In this document: positions 1-5,246 of the stretch, in pieces
Numbering within the stretch: position 1 is the first letter of the stretch
Layout of the letters: each line of letters begins with the position of its first letter
Assembly: GCA_009776695.1 (NCBI GenBank)
Contig: WRNI01000079.1
Location: forward strand, 1-5,246
Reading direction: 5' to 3'
Origin: Methanomassiliicoccaceae archaeon
GTDB lineage: Archaea; Thermoplasmatota; Thermoplasmata; Methanomassiliicoccales; Methanomethylophilaceae
DNA: 5,246 nucleotides
Position numbers and translations under genes: made by a program
The notes under the pieces: generated by a model
Databases searched by the model: none
What the model saw: only the letters and a program-made list of their open reading frames with translations
Told to the model about the DNA's origin: nothing

Positions 1-99
1 AAACCCGAAAAGGCGCGAATGAAGGCGGTGACCGACCGGCGGACCTCCCCGGCCGCGCCGGGCATCAACACCCGGCCCTTCGCTCGCGCCCGGAGATGA
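1..99 (+). CDS. Possible C-terminal end of PylB (partial, 5' cut by window edge)
   Basis: Frame 1 is open from the window edge to TGA at 97-99 and gives 32 residues, including MKAVTDR, then a Pro/Gly stretch, then a Phe near the end. From memory, the tail of Methanosarcina PylB (the radical-SAM lysine mutase that makes 3-methylornithine) ends with a similar layout, IKSVVRRLE followed by a linker and a Phe close to the terminus. GC at third codon positions is very high here, as expected for coding DNA in a GC-rich stretch. The location directly before pylC is where pylB is usually found. The identity is weak, the stretch is short, and another frame is also open until about position 107, so this is a context-based suggestion. 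The product would supply 3-methyl-D-ornithine to the PylC encoded downstream. Confidence 0.35.
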   Translation, partial: KPEKARMKAVTDRRTSPAAPGINTRPFARARR

Positions 100-106
100 T
101 ATATTG
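98..106 (+). promoter_or_regulatory. TATA-like box upstream of pylC
   Basis: GATATATTG is an AT-only core inside a region that is about two-thirds G+C by my count (positions 1-198), so it stands out. If used as an archaeal TATA box, transcription would start near 125-132 and leave a 5' leader of about 70 nt before the pylC ATG. It overlaps the stop codon of the putative pylB tail. No convincing BRE is seen. pylC may equally be read from an upstream operon promoter. Confidence 0.25.
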
Positions 107-122
107 AACAGAACATCCTGTC

Positions 123-160
123 TGCCGCGCCGTACGGCGGTGAGTGACGGCGCTGCGGCA
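123..160 (+). other. GC-rich stem-loop in the leader before pylC
   Basis: TGCCGC (123-128) pairs with GCGGCA (155-160), and GCCGT (129-133) pairs with ACGGC (147-151). This makes an 11-bp stem with a 3-nt bulge and a 13-nt loop. Within it lies a perfect 12-bp palindrome, CGCCGTACGGCG (128-139), which offers a competing shorter fold or a dimeric protein site. The structure ends about 40 nt before the pylC start codon. It could be a leader RNA element, an intercistronic stabiliser, or only a product of high G+C. It does not look like a tRNA: no CTCTAAA anticodon loop typical of tRNA-Pyl and no T-arm motif were found. Confidence 0.3.
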
Positions 161-198
161 TACCGGCGAACGGCCATTCTGATAAGGGCGGGGCGCCG

Positions 199-1344
199 AT
201 GAGGATAGCGATAGTCGGCGGTTCGCTGCGGGGGACGGTCGCAGCTTATCTTGCCGGGAAAGCTGGCATCGAGAGCATCGTCATCGACAAGAGCGGCGAC
301 ATGCCTGCGTTCTCTGTATCCGATGCGCACAGGGTGATGGACATCTTTGAAAGGGAAAGGGAGGCAATGAGGATATTCGGGGACTGCGACGCGGTGATAC
401 CGGCATGCGAGGACCCGATGCTGCTGTCGGGGCTGGAGGAGATGCTGATCCTCTCTGACGTGCCGTTACTGTTCGACATGGATGCGTACATCATATCTTC
501 ATCAAAGTCCGCGTCCAACGGCATGATGAGGAGCATGGGGATACCGACGCCGGGCAAATGGCAGGACTGTCGCTATCCGGTTATCGTAAAGCCGTCGTCG
601 CACAGCGGCGGCGACGGTATCACGAAGGCGGACAGCGATGATGATGTCAAAGAAGGAATAAACAAAATAATGAGAATGGGCGACGTGCCGCTGATACAGG
701 AGTTCGTCCGCGGCAATGTGATCTCCGTGGACGTTATCGGTCACGGTCGCGGCCACAGATCGTTCGCGGCGTCCGTCATTGTTCCTGATGAGCGTTATGA
801 CTGCAAAAGAGTGTTGTGCGTGCCCTGCGCGGAAAGGGACGCGGAGCTCAGGAGCATCGCCGCGGCGATTGCCGGATGCGTTGACCTGATATCGCTGATG
901 AGCGTCGAAGCGATATATTCGGAGAACGGGATGAAGGTCATCGAGATAGATGCGCGGCTGCCGACGAGGTCGCCGCCGGCCGTCCTGGCGGCGACCGGCA
1001 TCAATCTGCTGCAAGAGACGATAGATCAAAAATTCGGAAGGGCCGGAACGAAGGCTCATGCCGGCGTCTCGTCGTATGAGTTCTTCGTTATAACGGGAGG
1101 GACGATGAGGGCGTGCGGAGAGAAAGAATTCGCAAAGATACGTCATCCCGAAGTTGTGCGCGGAATGTTCGGATGCGATGAGATCATCACCGATCATAAT
1201 GACGGCAGAGGAACATGGAGATGCGCGATGATATGCTCCGCGCAGAACGGGGACGCGCTGGAAGCGAAACGTAAGGAATGCATAAGAACGATGATGTCAG
1301 AATGCAGGATAACCGAATTCATTGACGGTCTGGATCATGCCTGA
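199..1344 (+). CDS. pylC: 3-methylornithine--L-lysine ligase PylC (ATP-grasp, pyrrolysine biosynthesis)
   Basis: PylC is a cytoplasmic enzyme that uses ATP to join 3-methyl-D-ornithine (from PylB) to the epsilon-amino group of L-lysine; PylD then oxidises the product to pyrrolysine. The 381 residues begin with a Rossmann-like glycine motif (GGSLRG, residues 7-12). Then come LFDMDAYIIS (91-100) and GIPTP (114-118), the nucleotide-lysine segment VIVKPSSHSGGDG (128-140), IQEFVRGNVISVDVIG (166-181), RYDCKRV (199-205), the acidic SVEA (E237) and VIEIDARLP (247-255, E249 and D251). The last two are the probable Mg-ATP ligands, followed by TGINL. These blocks match what I recall of Methanosarcina PylC in the same order; that protein is about 363 residues, so this one is slightly longer. 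The ATG start is supported because the Rossmann motif begins at residue 4. The upstream sequence GGGCGGGG is only a weak Shine-Dalgarno. The stop is TGA, inside a 17-bp palindrome. No pylD follows. Confidence 0.95.
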   Translation: MRIAIVGGSLRGTVAAYLAGKAGIESIVIDKSGDMPAFSVSDAHRVMDIFEREREAMRIFGDCDAVIPACEDPMLLSGLEEMLILSDVPLLFDMDAYIISSSKSASNGMMRSMGIPTPGKWQDCRYPVIVKPSSHSGGDGITKADSDDDVKEGINKIMRMGDVPLIQEFVRGNVISVDVIGHGRGHRSFAASVIVPDERYDCKRVLCVPCAERDAELRSIAAAIAGCVDLISLMSVEAIYSENGMKVIEIDARLPTRSPPAVLAATGINLLQETIDQKFGRAGTKAHAGVSSYEFFVITGGTMRACGEKEFAKIRHPEVVRGMFGCDEIITDHNDGRGTWRCAMICSAQNGDALEAKRKECIRTMMSECRITEFIDGLDHA

Positions 1345-1352
1345 CAGGCATG
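1336..1352. repeat. Perfect 17-bp palindrome across the pylC stop codon
   Basis: CATGCCTGACAGGCATG has two perfect 8-bp arms (1336-1343 and 1345-1352) around a single central A at 1344. The pylC TGA occupies 1342-1344, so the dyad centre is the last base of the stop codon. A one-base centre is too tight for a good RNA hairpin at full stem length but suits a DNA site for a symmetric dimeric regulator. An RNA fold with a shorter stem is also possible. The function is unknown; the symmetry itself is plain in the sequence. Confidence 0.45.
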
Positions 1353-1377
1353 CGCTCGCGGCCATGTGCTCAAAACT

Positions 1378-1402
1378 CGGACCGGATCAAATATCCGGGC
1401 CG
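1378..1402 (+). other. Imperfect hairpin in the pylC-downstream spacer
   Basis: CCGGAT (1382-1387) and ATCCGG (1393-1398) form a perfect 6-bp stem around the loop CAAAT. After one A/G mismatch, CGG (1378-1380) and CCG (1400-1402) add three more pairs. No U-rich run follows, so it is not a classical terminator. The loop and right arm also read CAAATATCC (1388-1396), a possible weak TATA-like element that would place transcription start around 1415-1420, some 30 nt before the small gene at 1449. Either reading, or neither, may hold. Confidence 0.3.
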
Positions 1403-1435
1403 CATCAACAGCAAAGCACGCAGACAATGATCATC

Positions 1436-1441
1436 GGAGGG
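1436..1441 (+). promoter_or_regulatory. Strong Shine-Dalgarno of the small gene at 1449
   Basis: GGAGGG followed by a 7-nt spacer and ATG at 1449 is the best ribosome binding site in the window. It decides in favour of the 77-codon frame over two overlapping frames in this stretch: one of 120 codons starting with GTG at 1366, and one of 50 codons from ATG at 1337. Confidence 0.6.
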
Positions 1442-1448
1442 TCCACGC

Positions 1449-1682
1449 ATGCGCCGACGCCCCAGCCATTATATGTGCGTACCGTATGATCCGTTTGTGT
1501 CGGAACACGTCAGTGCGAACGCAGGGAAGAAGACTGTTCATAACTCTCCGGATGATGATCCCGATATGGACGTCATCATTTCAAAAATGCCGAAGGTCGG
1601 CCGTAGGAATTCTGACGGAGTTCTTGTTCTTCCGAAAGAATACTATGATCCTGCCGATGATATCTATGACGAATCATGCTGA
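1449..1682 (+). CDS. Small acidic hypothetical protein, 77 residues
   Basis: I do not recognise this family. The frame starts at ATG 7 nt after GGAGGG and ends with TGA. The product starts basic (RRR at residues 2-4), has an aspartate cluster at residues 35-41 (DDDPDMD), a middle segment DVIISKMPKVGRR (41-53), then DGVLVLPKEYYDPADDIYDE (56-75). It has 14 acidic and 10 basic residues by my count, with aspartate far above glutamate, two cysteines (C10 and the C-terminal C77), no signal peptide and no membrane segment. Codon choice looks ordinary for the window. It lies on the same strand as pylC, 104 bp downstream, in the position where pylD is usual, but it does not resemble PylD, which is about 260 residues with a Rossmann fold. 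It converges on the polymerase gene. The frame is probably real because of the ribosome binding site; the role is unknown. Confidence 0.6.
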   Translation: MRRRPSHYMCVPYDPFVSEHVSANAGKKTVHNSPDDDPDMDVIISKMPKVGRRNSDGVLVLPKEYYDPADDIYDESC

Positions 1683-1705
1683 TAAGGAAGAACGGAGCGT
1701 TCGTC

Positions 1706-1754
1706 CGGCATTTTACTGTATGCCGTGATCACGGATCAAAATTCAGACAATTTT
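1706..1754. terminator. Convergent intergenic dyads, candidate bidirectional terminator
   Basis: The 87-bp gap between two converging genes holds three short dyads. CGGCAT (1706-1711) pairs with ATGCCG (1720-1725) around an 8-nt loop. CCGTGATCACGG (1723-1734) is a perfect 12-bp palindrome that overlaps the first dyad, so the two folds compete. AAAATT (1738-1743) pairs with AATTTT (1749-1754) around CAGAC, which puts a four-T run at the end of the stem on both strands. Archaeal termination mainly needs U-rich runs, and these are short, so the strength is uncertain. The location between converging genes supports a terminator role for at least part of it. Confidence 0.4.
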
Positions 1755-1761
1755 CATTCGC

Positions 1762-1787
1762 CTCAAAGATCAGAAGAAATCTTTGAG
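1762..1787 (-). other. 9-bp stem-loop containing the polymerase stop codon
   Basis: CTCAAAGAT (1762-1770) and ATCTTTGAG (1779-1787) are perfect inverse complements separated by 8 nt. Read on the - strand, the 5' arm encodes the LKD of the terminal SLKDFF peptide, the loop covers FF and part of the stop, and the 3' arm lies downstream. As RNA it would be an 8-nt-loop hairpin at the 3' end of the polymerase message. It may help 3'-end formation or mRNA stability, or the symmetry may be chance. Confidence 0.35.
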
Positions 1788-4169
1788 CGACGTTCTTTTC
1801 GCGGAAGGCCGTTTCGTCTCTTTCTCTTTGCTTTCGTCCTTAACGGTGGACGGCATCTTCGCCGTCTGGAAATCGGCGTCGAAGAGCGTCACCTGCTGGC
1901 TTCCGAGCATCAGGTCCTTTTCGTTCCATCCGAACACCTCCGTTATCCTTGACGCCATGTTCGCAAGTCTTGACGCGTAGTATTTGTTATCGGGCCTGCC
2001 TTTGAACTCGACGCCGCTGATGTACGGTTCCACCGTCTGCGGCGTCTTCGACGAATCCGTTACTATCCACGATACCTTCATGCCGGGTATGAACTCATAG
2101 CCGAGCGATTCCATTTTTCTGGCAGCCTGGACGTTAGCCATTCTTTCAGGCGCCTCGTAATGGCCGTACTCTCTGCACGTTCTCGATATCACAAGGTCCG
2201 ACACATCAACTTTGCCGGCGATCGTGTCCTGAACGGTCTTTTTCACAAGAGCGACGGCCTCCTCGTTCTTCTCGTCGAGTATCTTCTCAAAAAGTTCCGT
2301 GAGCAGTCTGCTCTGCAGGTCGAAGGAATCGGAACGTCTCACTTCGTATCCCCGTATAAGTAATTCCTCTTTGGGCCATACCACTTTTCCCACGTACCTT
2401 TTCTTCTTGCCGTGCGAGAACAGCGGTTCCATCACCTTTTCGAATTCCAGCTGACGGCCTTCGGCAGAATAGCGTAATGCCATCGCGTTGCCGAACTCGA
2501 CGGCACCGTCAAGGTCTTCATGCGGAGAGCGTATGAATATCGAGTCCGTGTCTGAGTATATCACTTGTATGCCCTCTTTCTCAAGGTCGCTTATTATCCC
2601 TTTTACGGTGGACCGCGCGAAAGCGGTTATCGAGCTTCCTATGTTCTTGTCGGTGAACCTGTAGAACGATGACGCGAAAACGCCGTAAAAAGAGTTCATC
2701 AGAACTTTGACGGCATTCTGAAGGCCGTCAAGATAGTGACGCTCGTCCGGCTCCGCCGTCCTCATTCTTTTCTTGATGTCATCGCGTTCTTTCAGAAGGC
2801 CGTCCAGTATCTCCGGCAATATGCCTGTTTTCCTTTCCTTGCTCATGAACCTGACGTTTACGGGGCTTTCTATCTCGCCGTCATCCGATAACGTTGTAAA
2901 ACAGATGTTCTTTGATATTATCAGCGACGGGTACATCGATTTGAAGTCGAGCACGCACACCCAATGATATAGACCCGGCGACATCGTATGAACGTACCCG
3001 CCCTCTATCTGGTCCGTCCTGTTGAATCCCTTCGTCATCGGCACGCCGACGTTCAGACGGTCAGCTTTCCGTATCAGGATGGAATCGATGAGCTGCGATG
3101 ATCCTGACGTAAGAACATCCTCCATCGGAAGTTTTGAGACGGCGGCAAGGTCCATACCTTTGCGCACGGTACCCAGCGTATTCAGTATCCTTAACGATAA
3201 CTCGGCATCCTTGATGCAGTATCTCATAACTTTCTCTTTATCGGCGGCCCATTCCGAGTCCATATATTTCGGGTTGACGTCCATCTTCTGTTCGCCGAGC
3301 AGCTGCATTGAAACAGCGTTCAATGTCTCCTGCTTCGGCCTTAACTCACGTCTCACGGCCCACCACGCGTCTATTATCAGACGCCCTTTCAGTCTCCAGA
3401 ACTTTTCGCTCACCACGCGCGGACTCCCGCGGTCCCTTCCCCATCTGAGGTCCGGCATCTTGTTCTTTTTGGCGCGGTCGACGATCATCTTGATGTCGTA
3501 ATTATCAATGTTGTACCCGGTTATCACATCCGGGTCCTCTTTCAGTATGTGCTCCGAGAATTTCTCTATGATATCCTTTTCGCTGCCGTATATGGGCTCG
3601 CATTCCCTTATCCTGCCGTCCTCGCCTATCACGGAGCATATTGTGTATAACGTTTCATGAGCGACACTGTTCTCAATGTCGAACGACAGTATCTTGAGGC
3701 CGGGATCGAAAGATCCGATATTTTCAAAGGAGGACATCTCAACCGCGATGTCTGTCGCGTAATCATTCTTTATCTCTTTGCCTGTCAATGATATACAGGC
3801 GCCCATGTCATTATCGTAAAGGTAACGGTGATGGAACGGGATGTCCGCCGCAAGTATGTCGTATTTCGATCTCCATTTGTTACGGTAGTCGGGCACCGTC
3901 CACGGATACTTTATCGTCACTTTTATTGTGTCACGATCCTTACCGTTATAGTAAAGGATGCGTTCGTCCACGGAGATGACGTCGGCGTCGTTCTTCAGCG
4001 CGTTACGTACGTCGTCTCTGGGTTCAACGATGAAGAAGTATGGTCTTGTTCTTCGGTCAAGTATGACTATCGATCTTTTATCGCGCGTCTTACCGAAAAG
4101 CTCTATCGTTACGTTATCGTTCTCTTGTCTGTATGACGCACTTATAAGCCTTACATCCCACTTGTCCAT
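1770..4169 (-). CDS. polB: Family B DNA-directed DNA polymerase (archaeal PolB) with C-terminal PIP-box-like tail
   Basis: This is a replicative/repair DNA polymerase with 3'-5' proofreading exonuclease, 799 residues, a normal full length for archaeal PolB. The N-terminal domain contains RPYFFIVEPRDD (42-53), aligned by eye with the uracil-sensing pocket region of archaeal B polymerases. The exonuclease motifs are FDIE (163-166, D164/E166), GYNIDNYD (218-225, D225) and YCIKD (317-321, Y317/D321). The polymerase motifs are motif A DFKSMYPS (408-415, D408), motif B KVLMNSFYG (488-496, K488/N492/Y495) and motif C YSDTDS (538-543, D540/D542). A KKKRY motif is at 588-592 and a thumb region follows. 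All catalytic residues are present and no intein interrupts the motifs. A Lys/Glu/Ser-rich linker (about 770-790) leads to SLKDFF at the very end, a PCNA-interacting motif without the usual Gln. The ATG start gives the family-typical N-terminus. It lies 41 bp downstream of the YchF-like gene and converges with the small gene at 1449. The stop is TGA. Confidence 0.97.
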   Translation of the reverse strand: MDKWDVRLISASYRQENDNVTIELFGKTRDKRSIVILDRRTRPYFFIVEPRDDVRNALKNDADVISVDERILYYNGKDRDTIKVTIKYPWTVPDYRNKWRSKYDILAADIPFHHRYLYDNDMGACISLTGKEIKNDYATDIAVEMSSFENIGSFDPGLKILSFDIENSVAHETLYTICSVIGEDGRIRECEPIYGSEKDIIEKFSEHILKEDPDVITGYNIDNYDIKMIVDRAKKNKMPDLRWGRDRGSPRVVSEKFWRLKGRLIIDAWWAVRRELRPKQETLNAVSMQLLGEQKMDVNPKYMDSEWAADKEKVMRYCIKDAELSLRILNTLGTVRKGMDLAAVSKLPMEDVLTSGSSQLIDSILIRKADRLNVGVPMTKGFNRTDQIEGGYVHTMSPGLYHWVCVLDFKSMYPSLIISKNICFTTLSDDGEIESPVNVRFMSKERKTGILPEILDGLLKERDDIKKRMRTAEPDERHYLDGLQNAVKVLMNSFYGVFASSFYRFTDKNIGSSITAFARSTVKGIISDLEKEGIQVIYSDTDSIFIRSPHEDLDGAVEFGNAMALRYSAEGRQLEFEKVMEPLFSHGKKKRYVGKVVWPKEELLIRGYEVRRSDSFDLQSRLLTELFEKILDEKNEEAVALVKKTVQDTIAGKVDVSDLVISRTCREYGHYEAPERMANVQAARKMESLGYEFIPGMKVSWIVTDSSKTPQTVEPYISGVEFKGRPDNKYYASRLANMASRITEVFGWNEKDLMLGSQQVTLFDADFQTAKMPSTVKDESKEKETKRPSAKRTSLKDFF

Positions 4170-4194
4170 GTTACTGCCGCACTTTTTTCTTTTC

Positions 4195-4207
4195 TTTTTT
4201 TATTTCG
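4195..4207 (-). promoter_or_regulatory. BRE/TATA-like promoter element for the polymerase gene
   Basis: On the - strand the sequence reads CGAAATAAAAAAA: a BRE-like CGAAA followed by an A/T-only tract. The TATA-like part is centred about 32 nt before the polymerase ATG, so initiation about 25 nt downstream would fall within roughly 10 nt of the start codon. No Shine-Dalgarno is present in GTGCGGCAGTAAC just before the ATG. Together these suggest a leaderless or nearly leaderless message. On the + strand this is a pyrimidine tract (4182-4201) of T runs broken by single C bases, which could instead be read as a non-specific low-complexity spacer. Confidence 0.4.
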
Positions 4208-4210
4208 ATG

Positions 4211-5246
4211 TCACTTTCCGGATATTATCTTTATCACGTCGCCGTCCTGCAATATGTAATCGGAGCCGACCGTTCGCTTGGTCTTCGCGTTGACCGCCCG
4301 TATGAATTTATCCCCGAGTTCAGTGTGAATGCGGTACGCGAGATCCTTTGCCGTTGAGCCCTTCGGCAAAAGGAACGCGTCCGGAAGTATGCGATTGTAA
4401 TGATCGGTGTACTTGTTCTCATCCTCAACGGGCCATACGGTAATGAGATCGAGCGTTTCGAACGCCGCTATCTCAAGACAGCGCTGAACGCCTGTTCCCC
4501 CGTGCTCTTTCATGTTATTCGAGATATGATCAAGCGCCTTCCTCTGAACGTCGTTCAGCTTTTTATCGTCGGTCACAGTGAACGTATCATTACCGGGCGC
4601 ATATCTCACAAGACCGGCGGCGTTCGCCTTCTTCAGCGCAAGCTCCGATTCCGCCATCGTGACGACGGCGTTGCCGCTTATTCCTTTCACAAGTTCGATA
4701 TTGCCTTTCGGAGCGATGTCCGCCTTGTTCATGGCGACGATCATCGGTTTGTTCAGTTCTCTCAGTCTTACCGATATGGCGAGAAGGATGTCATCGTCCC
4801 ATTTCGTCGGGTCGTCCGGCGGCGAGACGTCACGCAGCGCCTGTTTTATCTGCGCCTCTGTTATACCGAGGCCCATAAGCCTTCCGTACATCGCCGTCTC
4901 TATCTTATCGCCCTGCAGCTTGGTCTGCCTTGCTATTTTGTTGAAACCGTTCCTCAGTATCTCGCGTATCCAGTACTCTATCTCTTTGCGGAGGAACTCT
5001 ATGTCCTCTCTTGGATCGTGGTCACCGGGACTCCCGGGATTTCCCTCGAGGTCTGTGGAACCGCTAACGTCTATCACGTTTATCAGCGCGTCCGCCTGTC
5101 TCAGATCGTCAAGGAACTGATTCCCCAATCCTTTTCCCTGCCACGCGTCCGGTACAAGACCGGCAACATCAAGCAGTTCTATTGGCACGGACCGTATGCC
5201 GTCATTGCATGCCGAGTTGTTGGGATTGCATACAACGTTCAGTAAT
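4211..5246 (-). CDS. ychF: OBG-family GTPase of the archaeal YchF type with C-terminal TGS domain (partial, N-terminus outside the window)
   Basis: The frame stays open to the window edge, giving 344 visible residues; about 55 N-terminal ones, with the P-loop, are missing compared with the usual 390-400. The GTG at 5186-5188 is internal: the residues before it, CNPNNSACNDGIRSVPIE, belong to the family and include the cysteine pair seen in archaeal members. Visible motifs, counting that GTG codon as residue 1, are G3 DVAG (7-10) with LVPDAWQGKGLGNQFLDDL after it, a coiled-coil-rich helical insertion (about 60-130), G4 NKAD (154-157), SELALKKA, and a TGS domain (about 266-323) beginning ILPDAFLLPKGSTAKDLAYR. 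G4 is the canonical guanine-specifying NKxD, whereas bacterial YchF and human OLA1 carry an NxxE version and prefer ATP, so GTP is the expected substrate here. The family binds ribosomes. Automatic annotation may call it redox-regulated ATPase YchF. The stop is TGA, 41 bp before polB on the same strand. Confidence 0.93.
   Translation of the reverse strand, partial: LLNVVCNPNNSACNDGIRSVPIELLDVAGLVPDAWQGKGLGNQFLDDLRQADALINVIDVSGSTDLEGNPGSPGDHDPREDIEFLRKEIEYWIREILRNGFNKIARQTKLQGDKIETAMYGRLMGLGITEAQIKQALRDVSPPDDPTKWDDDILLAISVRLRELNKPMIVAMNKADIAPKGNIELVKGISGNAVVTMAESELALKKANAAGLVRYAPGNDTFTVTDDKKLNDVQRKALDHISNNMKEHGGTGVQRCLEIAAFETLDLITVWPVEDENKYTDHYNRILPDAFLLPKGSTAKDLAYRIHTELGDKFIRAVNAKTKRTVGSDYILQDGDVIKIISGK

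Noticed and set aside
1..198. A tRNA-Pyl gene before pylC
   Set aside because: No CTCTAAA-type anticodon loop, no T-arm GTTCRA motif and no 7-bp acceptor stem with tRNA spacing could be found.
502..1197. Long open frame (231 codons) antisense to pylC
   Set aside because: It lies fully opposite a confidently identified gene, is arginine-rich as reverse-strand frames in such sequence tend to be, and shows no family motif.
1337..1489. 50-codon frame whose ATG overlaps the pylC end, suggestive of translational coupling, considered as a pylD start or remnant
   Set aside because: The product is Gln/Pro/Thr-rich without resemblance to the PylD N-terminus, and its start codon lies in the 17-bp palindrome, which explains the overlap. 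It runs into the better supported gene at 1449.
1366..1728. 120-codon frame starting with GTG in the spacer after pylC
   Set aside because: It overlaps the 77-codon frame, has no clear ribosome binding site and a basic, shadow-like composition; the alternative frame has GGAGGG at ideal spacing.
1770..4169. Intein in the polymerase
   Set aside because: Motifs A, B and C are intact and at normal spacing, and the total length of 799 residues is that of an uninterrupted archaeal PolB.
5186..5188. GTG as the start codon of the YchF-like gene
   Set aside because: The reading frame continues upstream to the window edge with family-typical residues, and starting here would remove the P-loop.
4400..5245. 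281-codon frame on the + strand opposite the YchF-like gene
   Set aside because: It is antisense to a clear GTPase with G3, G4 and TGS motifs and has no recognisable domain of its own.

Overview
The window is almost certainly archaeal and most likely from a Methanomassiliicoccales-type methanogen (Thermoplasmata, gut or anoxic sediment). It carries pylC, a gene of pyrrolysine biosynthesis, next to an archaeal family B DNA polymerase with a PCNA-binding tail and an archaeal-type OBG/YchF GTPase with a TGS domain. Pyrrolysine is used mainly in methylamine methyltransferases, so the host is probably a methylotrophic methanogen. The genus is inferred from gene content; nothing in the window fixes it.

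Left part, + strand (1-1344). Positions 1-99 may be the last codons of pylB, a weak assignment. Then comes a GC-rich leader of about 100 bp with a stem-loop and a TATA-like AT island, followed by pylC (199-1344), which is complete and confidently recognised. A perfect 17-bp palindrome covers the pylC stop codon.

Middle part (1345-1769). There is a roughly 100-bp spacer with an imperfect hairpin. It is followed by a small acidic orphan gene of 77 codons (1449-1682, +) with a very good Shine-Dalgarno sequence. It occupies the place where pylD would stand in a pylBCD array; no pylD is seen. An 87-bp convergent gap with several dyads and short T runs separates it from the polymerase.

Right part, - strand (1770-5246). 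The complete 799-residue family B polymerase (1770-4169) lies 41 bp downstream of the GTPase gene (4211 to beyond 5246), whose 5' end is cut by the window edge. A BRE/TATA-like element sits about 32 nt before the polymerase start and there is no Shine-Dalgarno sequence, so the polymerase mRNA may be leaderless.

Functionally the two halves are unrelated: an amino-acid biosynthesis block faces a replication/translation housekeeping block. All four annotated full-length stops are TGA and none is TAG, which fits an organism that reads UAG as pyrrolysine. I found no mobile element, CRISPR array, rRNA or tRNA gene, including no tRNA-Pyl.
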